DNA of 49,497 nt, taken from the NCBI RefSeq assembly GCF_018614525.1, contig NZ_JAGGOL010000125.1, positions 1 through 49,497 of the forward strand, in the 5' to 3' direction. Of this stretch, positions 8,532-16,657 are shown in pieces; the stretch's first letter is position 1; each line of letters starts with the position of its first letter. The notes beneath the pieces are model-generated. The model did not search any database. It saw nothing but the letters and a program-made list of their open reading frames with translations, and was not told the origin of the DNA. This DNA is from Streptomyces sp. ISL-11 (GTDB lineage: Bacteria; Actinomycetota; Actinomycetes; Streptomycetales; Streptomycetaceae). The position numbers were made by a program, and so were the translations under genes.

Positions 8532-8756
8532 ATGCCGACCGACGCCGTCACCGCGTTCCTGGGTGCCCTGGGCCCCGCTCACCGCCAGTGGGTGCTGGGG
8601 CAGCCCGAGGGGCGGCAGGAGGAACTGGCCGCCGCCTGGCGGGCCGAGCTGCGCGACGACACCGACCTGGACACCTACAGCGAGCTCTCGCCTCCCGCGG
8701 CGGCCGACGAGGCGGCCAGGAGGGTGGTCGAGGCCGCGGGCGCCGACCGGGAGTAA
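8532..8756 (+). CDS. 74-aa acidic hypothetical protein
   Basis: A small soluble helical protein beginning MPTDAVTAFLGALGPAHRQW and rich in Ala, Glu and Asp. The ATG at 8532 follows an AGGGAGAG ribosome binding site by a few bases, which is why it is favoured over ATGs further upstream in the same frame. No family recognised. It is transcribed away from the DUF6480-like gene, with overlapping promoter space at 8465-8531. Confidence 0.55.
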   Translation: MPTDAVTAFLGALGPAHRQWVLGQPEGRQEELAAAWRAELRDDTDLDTYSELSPPAAADEAARRVVEAAGADRE

Positions 8757-8893
8757 CTGCACCTCAGAGCGTCTTTCGGGCCCGCTGTGGCCCGCCCCTT
8801 GGCATCTTGCGAACACCTGTGCCGATAAAGCGGAAGTTCGTGCGAAGATTCCGTCCCCCGGTCCGTCCGGACCGGGTGACAAGGGGAAACAAC

Positions 8894-10021
8894 GTGAGAC
8901 CAGCGACATTCACACCCGCTGTCGGCGCCGTACTGACAGTGGCCGTCTCGGCCGTACTCCTGCCCGCCACCACGGCGAGCGCCAGCGGGCAGAACCGCAC
9001 CGTGGACAGCGCCACGGCCGCCTCCATCGCCCGCATCGCCGACACCCTGCTGACCGAGCGCACCACAGCCCTCCTCGACAGCGGACGGGCCCACCGCGCA
9101 CCGGTCACCGGCGGCCACATACGCCTCTCGGCCGCCTTCGCACGGGCGGAGGACACCGCACTGTCCTCCCTGCGCACCCGCAAGACCCGCCTCGCCGCCC
9201 TGGGCGAGGCATACACCGCCGCCGACACCCAGGTCAGCGTGGACACCACCGAGGTCAAGGGCGCCCGGGCCACCGTCCAGGTCACCGAGACCACCACGCT
9301 CACCTACAAGAAGATCCGCGGCGACGAACCCACCACCACCGGCTTCAAGGCGCGCCACGAGCTCGTCCTGACCGCCAAGCCGGGCGGCACGTGGGAGCTG
9401 ACGGCCGTCAAGCTCAAGGACGACGGCCCCCGCCCCGTCAACGCACCCGTCGCCAAGGCGGTGACGAACAAGGTGGCCGGCCTGCCCAGCGCCACCCCCG
9501 CCGCCACCTCCTTCACCATGCGCCTGGCCCCCAAGAGCCGCACCACCAGCGGCTACAACTACGCCGCCATGGCCGCCTACGCGGAGAAGTACTGGAGGAA
9601 CTACAACCCCTCCTACCGCAGTTTCAACAGCCAGGGCGGCGACTGCACCAACTTCATCAGCCAGGCCCTCAAGGCCGGCGGCTGGAAGAACCTCCCCGGC
9701 GGCGCCGAGGACTACCGCAGCTGGTTCTACGACTCCTCCACCCAGTCCACCTCCTGGGTCGGCGCCAACGAATGGTCCTGGTCCGCGCTGAACTCCCGGC
9801 GCGTCACCAGCCTGCCCAACGTCTTCCAGATGGACGTCGGCGACATCCTCCAGATGGACTTCGACGACGACGGGTCCAAGGACCACTCGATGATCACCAC
9901 TTACCGCAGCAGGGCCGGCGTCCCCTACGTCACCTACCACTCCACCAACACCTACCGGAAGTCGGTCGCCAGCATCGTGGCCTCCAACCCGGACGCGGTC
10001 TACTACGCCTACCGCACCTGA
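8894..10021 (+). CDS. Secreted amidase-domain (amidase_6-like) protein
   Basis: A 375-residue exported protein. The signal peptide covers about residues 1-31 (MRPATFTPAVGAVLTVAVSA, with cleavage after TTASAS). A central alpha/beta region (about 32-200) is followed by a C-terminal domain (about 215-375) with GYNYAAMAAYAEKYW, then QGGDCTNFISQALKAGGW and DDDGSKDHSMITTYRS. The Asp-Cys-Thr-Asn-Phe motif followed by a later Asp-His fits the putative amidase domain family (amidase_6, NlpC/P60-like cysteine hydrolases), with Cys as nucleophile and His as base. The substrate is probably a peptide or amide bond in the cell wall or an extracellular peptide; this is inference. Start is GTG at 8894 behind AAGGGG. 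It converges with the next gene over a strong shared terminator. Confidence 0.85.
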   Translation: MRPATFTPAVGAVLTVAVSAVLLPATTASASGQNRTVDSATAASIARIADTLLTERTTALLDSGRAHRAPVTGGHIRLSAAFARAEDTALSSLRTRKTRLAALGEAYTAADTQVSVDTTEVKGARATVQVTETTTLTYKKIRGDEPTTTGFKARHELVLTAKPGGTWELTAVKLKDDGPRPVNAPVAKAVTNKVAGLPSATPAATSFTMRLAPKSRTTSGYNYAAMAAYAEKYWRNYNPSYRSFNSQGGDCTNFISQALKAGGWKNLPGGAEDYRSWFYDSSTQSTSWVGANEWSWSALNSRRVTSLPNVFQMDVGDILQMDFDDDGSKDHSMITTYRSRAGVPYVTYHSTNTYRKSVASIVASNPDAVYYAYRT

Positions 10022-10028
10022 CCCACCC

Positions 10029-10056
10029 GTGGGCCCCGCCCCCCGGCGGGGCCCAC
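10029..10056. terminator. Bidirectional hairpin terminator
   Basis: A perfect 12-base-pair stem (GTGGGCCCCGCC with GGCGGGGCCCAC) and a four-base CCCC loop, placed between two convergent genes that end at 10021 and 10069. It can serve both transcripts. Confidence 0.8.
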
Positions 10057-10068
10057 CCCGGGCCTTCA

Positions 10069-10728
10069 CTACGCCCTAAACGCCTCGGTGCGCTCCCGCG
10101 ACGCCCCGGCGAGCGCCGCGGTGACCTCCTTCGCCCCCGCCCGCAGCCCGTAGACGGGCGTGTCCGGCTGCTGCCGCCAGGAGTCGTCGATGCCACCGGC
10201 GTCGACGCTGTCGAAGCCCAGCTCGTCGACCAGAGCCCGCACGACCGCCTTGGCCGCCTCGTCGTCACCGGCCACCGGCACCGCGATCCGCTCCGGATGA
10301 CCGGCGGGCAAGGGCTTGTCGAGAAGGTCCTGGGCATAGGTGCCGTTGAACACCTTGATGACCCCATGGCCGATGTGCCGCTCGGTCCACCGGCTCTCCG
10401 TCAGCCCCTCCTCGATCGCCGGGATCCGCCCGTCCCGCTCCCTGGGGTAGTAGTTGCCGGTATCGATGACGACGACCCCCTGCGCCGCCCCGTCGAACAG
10501 CCCGGCCGGCAGATCGGGGACCGCCTTGAGCGGAACGGTCACCACCACGACCTCGGCGCCCCGCGCCGCCTCGGCGACGGTGACCGGCCTCGCCCCCGTC
10601 TCGGCGGCGAGATCCCCCAGGGTCTGCGGACCACGCGAGTTGGCGACGGCCACGTCGTGGCCCAGAGCGGTGAGCCGGCGGGTGAGGTTGCCGCCGATGT
10701 TGCCGGCGCCGATGATGCCGATTTTCAT
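10069..10728 (-). CDS. NADPH-dependent F420 reductase-type NAD(P)-binding oxidoreductase
   Basis: A 219-residue Rossmann-fold protein beginning MKIGIIGAGNIGGNLTRRL, a textbook GxGxxG dinucleotide-binding motif followed by a basic/serine patch (VANSRGP) consistent with NADP(H) use. Later motifs (EVVVVTVPLKAVPDL; VVVIDTGNYYPRERDG; VIKVFNGTYAQDLL; VAGDDEAAKAVVRALVDELGFD) match the F420-dependent NADP reductase-like family. Many members of this family do not use F420, so the cofactor remains uncertain. It is monocistronic, sharing a terminator with the secreted amidase-like gene. Confidence 0.85.
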   Translation of the reverse strand: MKIGIIGAGNIGGNLTRRLTALGHDVAVANSRGPQTLGDLAAETGARPVTVAEAARGAEVVVVTVPLKAVPDLPAGLFDGAAQGVVVIDTGNYYPRERDGRIPAIEEGLTESRWTERHIGHGVIKVFNGTYAQDLLDKPLPAGHPERIAVPVAGDDEAAKAVVRALVDELGFDSVDAGGIDDSWRQQPDTPVYGLRAGAKEVTAALAGASRERTEAFRA

Positions 10729-10856
10729 GGGAGCGTCCTTCGAAGACTGATCGACGATGTCGTGCCCGCCCCAACCACCCCGCCACCGCCGCTATTCCGC
10801 CCACGCCCCCTGCCGCCGGCCCGGGGATCAGGGCCGGTACGCCGTCACCGGCATCC

Positions 10857-10979
10857 GTGTCCCGGGCCACGCCCTCCACCACCGACACCACGGTGGACGT
10901 GGGAACGACCCGGGACAGCCGCAACCCCATGGCCTCGAACAGCCGGACGAGGGGCGGCACCCGCCCGCGCGCCACGGCG
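10857..10979 (-). pseudogene. C-terminal remnant of an O-methyltransferase-like gene
   Basis: About 35 codons read ARGRVPPLVRLFEAMGLRLS then RVVPTSTVVSVVEGVARD, which resembles the C-terminal end of S-adenosylmethionine-dependent O-methyltransferases (LF-x-x-x-GLRL-x-x-V-x-PT...S-x-VEG). No upstream methyltransferase domain can be found, so only a fragment remains. The assignment rests on one short motif. Confidence 0.35.
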
Positions 10980-11017
10980 AAGCGACCGGTGCGGCACACG
11001 TGTCCGCCGCAGAACCC

Positions 11018-11051
11018 GCCAGGCCGGCCACCGTGCCAGGCCGGCCACCGT
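11018..11051. repeat. Two tandem copies of a 17-base repeat
   Basis: GCCAGGCCGGCCACCGT is repeated exactly twice in tandem. It probably arose by slippage and lies upstream of a small secreted protein gene. Confidence 0.8.
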
Positions 11052-11130
11052 GCCGTGCGGGGCCGAGCGTCGTTGAGCGCATGAAGACATCCCGGGCCGA
11101 TCGCCCGCTGTCCAGAGAAAGGGACGCACG

Positions 11131-11448
11131 ATGCGTTGCACCCGCCCGGCCGTCGTCGCTCTCCTCGGCCTCGCCCTGACCCTGGCCGCCCACACGGGCG
11201 CGGCATGCGCCGCGAAAGGCCCGTTCAGCTGGCTGGGCCCCAAGGACAGGCCGTTCTTCGTCGAGAACCTGCCTGACGGCCGGTGCTTCACCATGAGCCA
11301 GGAAGCCCACGGTGCCCGCAACGGGACCGGGACACCGGCCGTGATCTTCTCCGGCAAGCAGTGCAACGGGAAGGCGCTCCGCCTCGCCCCCGGGCGACAG
11401 GCACCACGCGGCACTGTTTTCTCCAGCGTGCGCTTCGGCCCGCGCTGA
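11131..11448 (+). CDS. Small secreted cysteine-containing protein
   Basis: A 105-residue exported protein with a signal peptide at about residues 1-28 (MRCTRPAVVALLGLALTLAA, then an A-C-A-A region). The mature part holds two further cysteines (GRCFTMSQE and GKQCNGKAL) that could form a disulfide, and a basic C terminus. A cysteine near the cleavage site could allow lipidation, but the L-A-G-C type lipobox is not convincing. The ATG is preceded by AGAGAAAGGG. No family recognised. Confidence 0.65.
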   Translation: MRCTRPAVVALLGLALTLAAHTGAACAAKGPFSWLGPKDRPFFVENLPDGRCFTMSQEAHGARNGTGTPAVIFSGKQCNGKALRLAPGRQAPRGTVFSSVRFGPR

Positions 11449-11483
11449 ACACCCGCTCCACGCCCCGGCCGGGCCGAGGAACC

Positions 11484-11960
11484 CTACGCCCCCTCGGCGG
11501 CCGCCCGCAGCGCGGCCAGATCGATCTTCTTCTGGCCCAGCATGGCCCGCATGGCCCGGCCGGAACGGTCCTTGTCGGGATCGGCGAGGATCTCGTTGGC
11601 CTGAGTGGGCCACACCTGCCACGACAGGCCGAACCTGTCCTTGAGCCAGCCGCACTGGACCTCCTGGCCGCCGTCCGCGGTGAGCTTCTCCCAGTAGTGG
11701 TCCACCTCCCGCTGCCCGTCACAGTTGATCAGGAACGAGACCGCCTCGTCGAAGGTGAACTCCGGTCCGCCGTCGATGGCGGTGAACTCCTGGCCGTCGA
11801 GCACGAAGTCCACGGTCATCACCGTGCCGGCCTCCCGGGGTCCGGCTTCCCCGTAGTACGTGACATTGGTGATCTCCGAGTTCGGGAACACCGAGCAGTA
11901 GAACTCGGCCGCCTCCTTGCTCCGCGTGTCGAACCAGAGGTTCGGAGTGATCCTGGGCAT
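11484..11960 (-). CDS. PhnB-like VOC-superfamily protein
   Basis: A 158-residue protein of the VOC (glyoxalase/bleomycin resistance) superfamily, PhnB/3-demethylubiquinone-9 3-methyltransferase-like subgroup. Seen: ITPNLWFDTRSKEAAEFYCSVFPNSEI, a diagnostic first beta-alpha unit, then VDFVLDGQEFTAIDGGPEFTF, DHYWEKLTADGG and CGWLKDRFGLSWQVWP. The family name reflects old annotation; most members bind a metal or small ligand and their substrates are unknown. Start at ATG 11960, behind AGGAGA; a longer frame adds only residues without family resemblance. Monocistronic. Confidence 0.85.
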   Translation of the reverse strand: MPRITPNLWFDTRSKEAAEFYCSVFPNSEITNVTYYGEAGPREAGTVMTVDFVLDGQEFTAIDGGPEFTFDEAVSFLINCDGQREVDHYWEKLTADGGQEVQCGWLKDRFGLSWQVWPTQANEILADPDKDRSGRAMRAMLGQKKIDLAALRAAAEGA

Positions 11961-12211
11961 GGCCGTCTCCTGACGTAGCCGGGGCATCGGTTCTCCACCA
12001 GTACTGACCGAACAGCCCCGCGCGGTCCAGCGGCACGCCGGCGAAGGGGTGGCGCACCGGCACCCCGGTCGGCCGCAAAGGTCCCGCAGTACGAGCGAGA
12101 CCCGGGGGAGGCCCGCCCCGGGCCGGCCCGTCGGCCGAGGCGGGCGCGCGCCCGGTAGCCGTGCCCGTGCCGGCGCGCGGACGGCGGCACCGTGCCGTGC
12201 CCCGGGTGGTC

Positions 12212-12745
12212 CTACTTCCAGGGGTCGGTGAACGACCGGCCGGGGACCGGCTTGGCGATCAGCGCCACCGGGATGAAGAAACCGACCTGTCCGATGGCGA
12301 TCGTCAAGGTGGCCAGCGCCTTGGCGTCATAGTGCTCGGCCACCTGGGCGTACAGCTCGTCGGAGACCCTCTCGCCGTGCGGGGCGGGCAGGAACACGGC
12401 TTCGACCAGCGCCAGCGCGGCGCGCTCGGCAGCGCTGAAGTACGGTGCGTCCTTCCAGGACGCCACCGCCGTGATCCGAGCCTCGCTCACCTCCGCCTTG
12501 CGCAGGAAATCCGTGTGCAGGACGGTCAGATAGGTGTTGCCGACGATCTGGCCGGCCCGCAGCTGGACCAGGCTGATCGTGGTCCGCGGCACCGACCGGT
12601 TGCCGGTGGCCTTGAACAGCGCCGCCGATACCTCCGCCAGCTCGGGGACGAGGTCCAGAGGGTCCTCGGCCATCCGCGGCTCCATCGCAACCTCGGCAGT
12701 GATCGAACGTGCTTGCATCGCCATCTCCATCATTCGCGCTTTCAT
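12212..12745 (-). CDS. AhpD/carboxymuconolactone-decarboxylase-fold protein lacking the CxxC
   Basis: A 177-residue helical protein. The segment SLVQLRAGQIVGNTYLTVLH followed by TDFLRKAEVSEARITAVASW and YFSAAERAALALVEAV aligns clearly with AhpD-like carboxymuconolactone decarboxylase-family proteins. In the family the redox motif is C-x-x-C-x-x-x-H; here both cysteines are replaced (N and L in GNTYLTVLH) while the histidine remains. Thiol peroxidase or disulfide chemistry is therefore unlikely, and the protein may have another role. Several ATGs occur at the start (12745 and three more within ten codons); the exact start is uncertain. Confidence 0.75.
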   Translation of the reverse strand: MKARMMEMAMQARSITAEVAMEPRMAEDPLDLVPELAEVSAALFKATGNRSVPRTTISLVQLRAGQIVGNTYLTVLHTDFLRKAEVSEARITAVASWKDAPYFSAAERAALALVEAVFLPAPHGERVSDELYAQVAEHYDAKALATLTIAIGQVGFFIPVALIAKPVPGRSFTDPWK

Positions 12746-12919
12746 GTTGCTGTCACCGCACTGACGGATGGCGGCGCGAAAGTGTGACCGCTGGAGCCCG
12801 GCCGTCCCTGCCCGGCACGAAGGAAGCACCTTCCGACCGGCGCAGCCGCAGGCCGGGTCAGGACAACGGCCGGGGGCCCCGGGTACCGGAAGGACCGTGA
12901 CAGGGGTACACGGTGGGCT

Positions 12920-13222
12920 ATGAGCATCGAATTCTGGGCCCTGGTCTGCGGGGTGGCCCTTCTGCTGGTGGCGGCGGCCGTGGCCGCCGTGCTCGTGGCG
13001 GTCCGGCTCTTCCGGGCCCGGCGGCTGCTGCGGCACGCGGGCGTGCCCGAGAGCAACAAGCTGGCCTTCTGGGGAGCCCTGATCTACCTGCTCTCCCCCC
13101 TCGACCTCCTCCCCGACCCCATCTACCTGGACGACATCGGCGTCCTGCTCCTGGCCCTGCACTCCCTTCGCAAGGCCGCCCGCCATCCCCTCACCGCGAA
13201 CGGGCCCACGCCACCACCGTGA
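12920..13222 (+). CDS. YkvA/DUF1232 membrane protein
   Basis: A 100-residue membrane protein. One N-terminal helix (FWALVCGVALLLVAAAVAAVLVAV) is followed by a basic loop (RLFRARRLLRH) and the DUF1232 signature YLLSPLDLLPDPIYLDDIGVLLLAL, a hydrophobic hairpin with conserved SP-x-D-L-x-P-D. The family is widespread in bacteria and has no established function. It is convergent with the S53 protease gene. Confidence 0.85.
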   Translation: MSIEFWALVCGVALLLVAAAVAAVLVAVRLFRARRLLRHAGVPESNKLAFWGALIYLLSPLDLLPDPIYLDDIGVLLLALHSLRKAARHPLTANGPTPPP

Positions 13223-13350
13223 GCGCGCCGGGGGCCGCGCGAGGGCGGGAACCGCCGGCAGGGGCGGTCGCGCGGGCTACGCAGCCGGCCGAGTTCCGCA
13301 GCCGTTACCGCACCAGCTCCCACCAGGCCGCCTCGGACGTGCCGCGACCG

Positions 13351-14733
13351 TCAGCCGCGGCGGCTCGCCCGGGCGAGGGCCGCGACGAAGCGGGAAGCGT
13401 CCAGGGTGCCGACGCCGGTGGCCATGTCGTAGCCGTCGACCGCGGTGTAGCCGGTCACGCCCTGGTAGCTGTTGTTCGTACCGTCGTTGACGTCGACGAT
13501 CCCGGTGCGCCGGTCGTGGCGGGAGCGGGCCGAGAGGGTGTACAGCGCGTCGTTGATGCTGCCCACCCGGTGGCCGGCGGCCTGGTCGGCCAGGGCCACG
13601 ATGCCGGAGAACAGCGGGCTGGCCTCGCTGGTTCCGCCGGTGATGTCCCAGCCGGTCGCGGCCGGGTCGTAGCTGGAGTACATCCACGCCCCGCCGTCGA
13701 CCGCCGCGGCCATCGAGATGTCCGGGGTGCCGCGGCGGTCGCCGACGACGCTCTTGACGCCGTTCTGGAACGCCGGCCGGCCGAAGACGTGGGACTGGCC
13801 GCCGCCGCCCGCGCCGTGGTCGTTGTAGACGCTGTCGGGGGCGGTGCGCTCGCCCTTGTCGTTCAGGTGCAGCTGGGTGCCGCCGACCGAGGTCACCAGC
13901 GGGTCGGAGGAAGGCCAGGAGTTGACGCGCTCGTTGTAATAGCCCTCGCCGTCCGCGGTGTTGTCGGTGGCACCGCCGTCCCCGGAGGAGGCGAGCACGG
14001 TCACGTGGTTGCGGGCCGCGGCCTTGAAGGCGTACCGCAGGTTGGTGATGCTGGAGAAGTCGCCCTTGTCGAAGCCCGGGAACGTGTTCTCCGTGGCCCC
14101 GAAGCTCTGCGTGATCACGTCGCCGATGCCCCGGTCGATCATGGCCTTCTCGGCGTCCATCATCTCCGGCAGGCCGGTGGTGCCCTCGGTCTCCGCGACT
14201 GCCGTCTCCACCAGGACGATCTTCGCGTCGGGTGCCACGGCGTGTGCCATCTCGACGTCGAGGGTGCTCTCGCCCGCCCAGCCCGTCATGTCGCTGTTCT
14301 TGGGGTCGAACGCGGGCACCTTGCCCCACCTGACGACCTGCACCTTGGTGCTGGGTATCCCGAACTGCTTGCTGTAGACGTCCAGGTCGTGCTGGATCGT
14401 CGGCGAGCCGAAGGAGTCCACGATCACGATCGTGCGGCCCTTGCCGGTGATGCCGGCCTTGTACAGCGGGTTCAGGCGGTAGGCCTCGCGGTACTGCAGC
14501 GGGGTGTAGCAGTTGAGCTTCCACTTCGCCCGGCACTGCTCGATGGTGAGCGGGCTGCCCACGGCGCGCACCAGTTGGTGTCCGGCGAGGGCGGGGATCA
14601 CCTTGGTGTGCGGGACGGCCTCGGCGTGCGCGGCGGTCCCGCTCGGCGGGGCGACCGTCAGGGCGGTGACCACGACAGCGGCGCCGGCGGCCGTCACCGC
14701 CATGGTGCGGGGCCTGGGGCGGGAAGTGCGCAT
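13351..14733 (-). CDS. Secreted S53 (sedolisin-type) serine-carboxyl peptidase
   Basis: A 460-residue exported protease. A signal peptide covers about residues 1-38 (MRTSRPRPRTMAVTAAGAAV...). The catalytic Glu/Asp pair lies in GESTLDVEMAHAVAP (E155, D159), and the nucleophile is Ser369 in GGTSEASP, as in sedolisins; DVNDGTNNSYQGVTGYTAVDGYDMATGVG near the C terminus matches the calcium-binding region and ending of the family. The oxyanion region is ASSGDGG. There is almost no propeptide (about 80 residues between signal peptide and core), which is short for the family. It is separated from a protease-inhibitor-like gene by a transposable element. Confidence 0.92.
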   Translation of the reverse strand: MRTSRPRPRTMAVTAAGAAVVVTALTVAPPSGTAAHAEAVPHTKVIPALAGHQLVRAVGSPLTIEQCRAKWKLNCYTPLQYREAYRLNPLYKAGITGKGRTIVIVDSFGSPTIQHDLDVYSKQFGIPSTKVQVVRWGKVPAFDPKNSDMTGWAGESTLDVEMAHAVAPDAKIVLVETAVAETEGTTGLPEMMDAEKAMIDRGIGDVITQSFGATENTFPGFDKGDFSSITNLRYAFKAAARNHVTVLASSGDGGATDNTADGEGYYNERVNSWPSSDPLVTSVGGTQLHLNDKGERTAPDSVYNDHGAGGGGQSHVFGRPAFQNGVKSVVGDRRGTPDISMAAAVDGGAWMYSSYDPAATGWDITGGTSEASPLFSGIVALADQAAGHRVGSINDALYTLSARSRHDRRTGIVDVNDGTNNSYQGVTGYTAVDGYDMATGVGTLDASRFVAALARASRRG

Positions 14734-14861
14734 GAAGTCTCCCTGGTAGGGGGCGGGCTGGCTGGACAGAGCGGCCTCCGCGATCCCACCTGCTGGTCAT
14801 GCGCATAACAAGAGCGTTGATGACTTAATGTCGAACGTTTTACCGAAACTCTTGCTGAAGG

Positions 14862-14881
14862 CCCCGGCCTTCAGGCCGGGG
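14862..14881. repeat. Left-end hairpin of the IS605-type element
   Basis: CCCCGGCCT-TC-AGGCCGGGG, a perfect nine-base-pair stem about 40 bases inside the inferred left end. It mirrors the right-end hairpin in size and position and is probably the TnpA recognition structure. Confidence 0.75.
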
Positions 14882-14915
14882 ATGAATGCATCCTGTGGCT
14901 GCTCTGATCCGCAGG

Positions 14916-15332
14916 TCACAGCGGATGTTTTTGTTGCTCGATGTACTGACGAATGATCGCCAACGGTGCTCCGCCGCATGAGGCCGCGAAGTACGAGGGT
15001 GACCACAGGTGTCCGTGCATGATGGCGCCGTTGATCCGGCCGGTGAACTCCTGGCGTATGCGACGGGCGGATACGCCCTTGAGGCTGTTGACCAAGCCGG
15101 AGACCGAGACCTTGGGCGGGTAGTGGACCAGTAGGTGCACGTGATCGCGCTCGCCGTTGAACTCCTTGAGGTCTGCCCCGAAGTCCTCACACACCTTCCG
15201 CATGACCTCTTCGCAGCGCGTCAGCATCTCGTCGTCGAAGACACCGCGCCGGTACTTCGTCACGAAGACCAAATGGACGTGCATCGCCGAAACTACATGC
15301 CTGCCACGGCAAAAATCATTCTGTGTGTCCAT
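14916..15332 (-). CDS. tnpA: IS200/IS605 Y1-type transposase TnpA
   Basis: A 138-residue HUH transposase. The motif HVHLLVHY supplies the two metal-binding histidines (H64 and H66), and the nucleophilic tyrosine is Y130 in IRQYIEQQ. Other family landmarks are VHLVFVTKYRRGVF, ERDHVHLL and HLWSPSYFA. It cuts and joins single-stranded DNA at the hairpin ends. The start lies 26 bases from the divergent tnpB start, so the two share a very short promoter region. No lesion seen; it should be active. Confidence 0.93.
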   Translation of the reverse strand: MDTQNDFCRGRHVVSAMHVHLVFVTKYRRGVFDDEMLTRCEEVMRKVCEDFGADLKEFNGERDHVHLLVHYPPKVSVSGLVNSLKGVSARRIRQEFTGRINGAIMHGHLWSPSYFAASCGGAPLAIIRQYIEQQKHPL

Positions 15333-15358
15333 GAGACCAATCGTAGTATGGTCAAGAG

Positions 15359-16585
15359 ATGCGGCTTCGATACCAGTACCGGGTCTACCCGGACGCCCCG
15401 CAGTGCCGTGCGCTGGCTCAGGCGTTCGGGTGTGCCCGCGTGGTGTGGAATGACTGTCTGCGCGACCGGAAGGAAGCGCACGCAGCCGGCCTGCCGTATG
15501 TGAAGTCGGCCGATCTGTCCAGACTCCGCATCACGCAGGCCAAGCGGACCGAGGAGCGGGCCTGGCTGGCCGACGTGTCGGCCGTGGTGCTGCAACAGGC
15601 CCTGAGGGACCTGGATACTGCCTACAAGAACTTCTTCGACTCCATCAAGGGCAAGCGCAAGGGGCCGAAGGTCGCTGCGCCCCGGTACAAGTCGAAGAAG
15701 GACACCCGGCAGTCGATCCGGCTCAACACCAACGCTTTCTCCCTCCAGAGCAACGGCACGGTGTACGTGGCCAAGATCGGCAACCTCAAGGTGAAGTGGT
15801 CCCGGCCGCTCCCGGCCGCGCCGACATCCCTGACCGTGGTCAAGGACTCCTCCGGCCGGTACTTCCTCTCCTTCGTGATCGACACCGATCCCGAGATCCT
15901 GGCCGAGACGGACACCGAAACCGGGATCGACCTCGGCTTGTCCGCGTTCGCGGTCCTCTCCGACGGCCGCAAGATCGCCGCCCCCCGCTTCCTGCGGCGG
16001 GCGGAGAAGAAGCTCAAGCGGTTGCAGCGAGACCTGTCCCGCAAGGCCAAGGGCAGCAACAACCGAGCCAAGGCCCGCATCAAGGTCGCCCGGCAGCACG
16101 CCAAAGTGGCCGACCGGCGCCGGGACTGGCACCACAAGGAATCCACGAAGATCATCCGCGACAGCCAAGCGGTGTACGTGGAACACCTCGCGGTATCCGG
16201 TCTCGGACGCACCCGCCTCGCCAAGTCCGTACACGACGCCGGATGGTCGGCGTTCGTCAACATGCTGGAATACAAGGCCGCCAAACACGGCCGGTACTTC
16301 GGCAAGATCGGACGCTTCGAGCCGACCTCTCAGGTCTGCTCGGCCTGCGGCGTCAAGGACGGCCCCAAGCCCCTGCACGTCCGGGAATGGACCTGCAACG
16401 AGTGCGGGACCGTCCACGACCGCGACCACAACGCCGCCAAGAACACCCTGGCCGCCGGACGGGCGGACAGGCTAAACGCCTCGTGGAGCGCCGGTAAGAC
16501 CAGGACGAAAGCCCCGGCACAGCGCGGTGAAGCAGGAAGCCACCGAGACGGTCAGACGACCGTGGCAGGAATCCCCGCCCTTTAG
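15359..16585 (+). CDS. tnpB: IS605-family TnpB RNA-guided nuclease
   Basis: A 408-residue TnpB. The RuvC nuclease residues are all present: D191 in GIDLGLSAFAVLSDG, E275 in VYVEHLAVSGLG and D356 in DRDHNAAKN. The zinc finger sits between the last two (CSACG and CNECG). The N terminus has the usual helical region (RLRYQYRVYPDAPQCRALAQAFGCARVVWNDCL). From what is known of the family, TnpB with an RNA from the element's right end cuts DNA next to the target motif and helps keep the element. Start at ATG 15359 matches the family. The C-terminal tail beyond NAAKN (about 50 residues, basic) overlaps the presumed guide RNA. Confidence 0.93.
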   Translation: MRLRYQYRVYPDAPQCRALAQAFGCARVVWNDCLRDRKEAHAAGLPYVKSADLSRLRITQAKRTEERAWLADVSAVVLQQALRDLDTAYKNFFDSIKGKRKGPKVAAPRYKSKKDTRQSIRLNTNAFSLQSNGTVYVAKIGNLKVKWSRPLPAAPTSLTVVKDSSGRYFLSFVIDTDPEILAETDTETGIDLGLSAFAVLSDGRKIAAPRFLRRAEKKLKRLQRDLSRKAKGSNNRAKARIKVARQHAKVADRRRDWHHKESTKIIRDSQAVYVEHLAVSGLGRTRLAKSVHDAGWSAFVNMLEYKAAKHGRYFGKIGRFEPTSQVCSACGVKDGPKPLHVREWTCNECGTVHDRDHNAAKNTLAAGRADRLNASWSAGKTRTKAPAQRGEAGSHRDGQTTVAGIPAL

Positions 16586-16602
16586 GGCGGGGAGCACGTC
16601 AA
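16440..16602 (+). ncRNA. Presumed omega RNA (reRNA) at the tnpB 3' end
   Basis: In IS605-type elements the guide RNA overlaps the 3' end of tnpB and runs to the right end, so the guide is the flanking DNA beyond the element. Here the region contains the right-end hairpin CCCCGCCCT-TT-AGGGCGGGG (16573-16592). If the end is at 16602, the guide would be the bases starting ATGTTGCGTTC or the segment just beyond. Boundaries are inferred by analogy only. Confidence 0.4.
16573..16592. repeat. Right-end hairpin of the IS605-type element
   Basis: A perfect nine-base-pair stem with a two-base loop, ten bases before the TCAA cleavage motif, overlapping the last codons of tnpB. Confidence 0.75.
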
Positions 16603-16657
16603 TGTTGCGTTCAAGGAGTTCACACGTGTTCACGGCATATCGGCCAAGGAGCATCAC

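Larger units (their letters stand above)
14822..16602. mobile_element. Complete IS200/IS605-family element (divergent tnpA and tnpB)
   Basis: About 1.78 kb bounded on the left by TTGAT (14817-14821), which matches the target motif known for ISDra2, and on the right by TCAA at 16599-16602, which fits a right cleavage site. Both ends carry a subterminal hairpin with nine-base-pair arms and a two-base loop, as expected for elements moved as single strands by a Y1 transposase. Both genes look intact. Exact end positions are inferred from these motifs, not from comparison with an empty site. Confidence 0.75.

Noticed and set aside
12913..14808. Long plus-strand open frame across the S53 protease
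   Set aside because: Antisense to the protease with codon-shadow composition; the real plus-strand gene at its 5' end is the YkvA-like gene 12920-13222.
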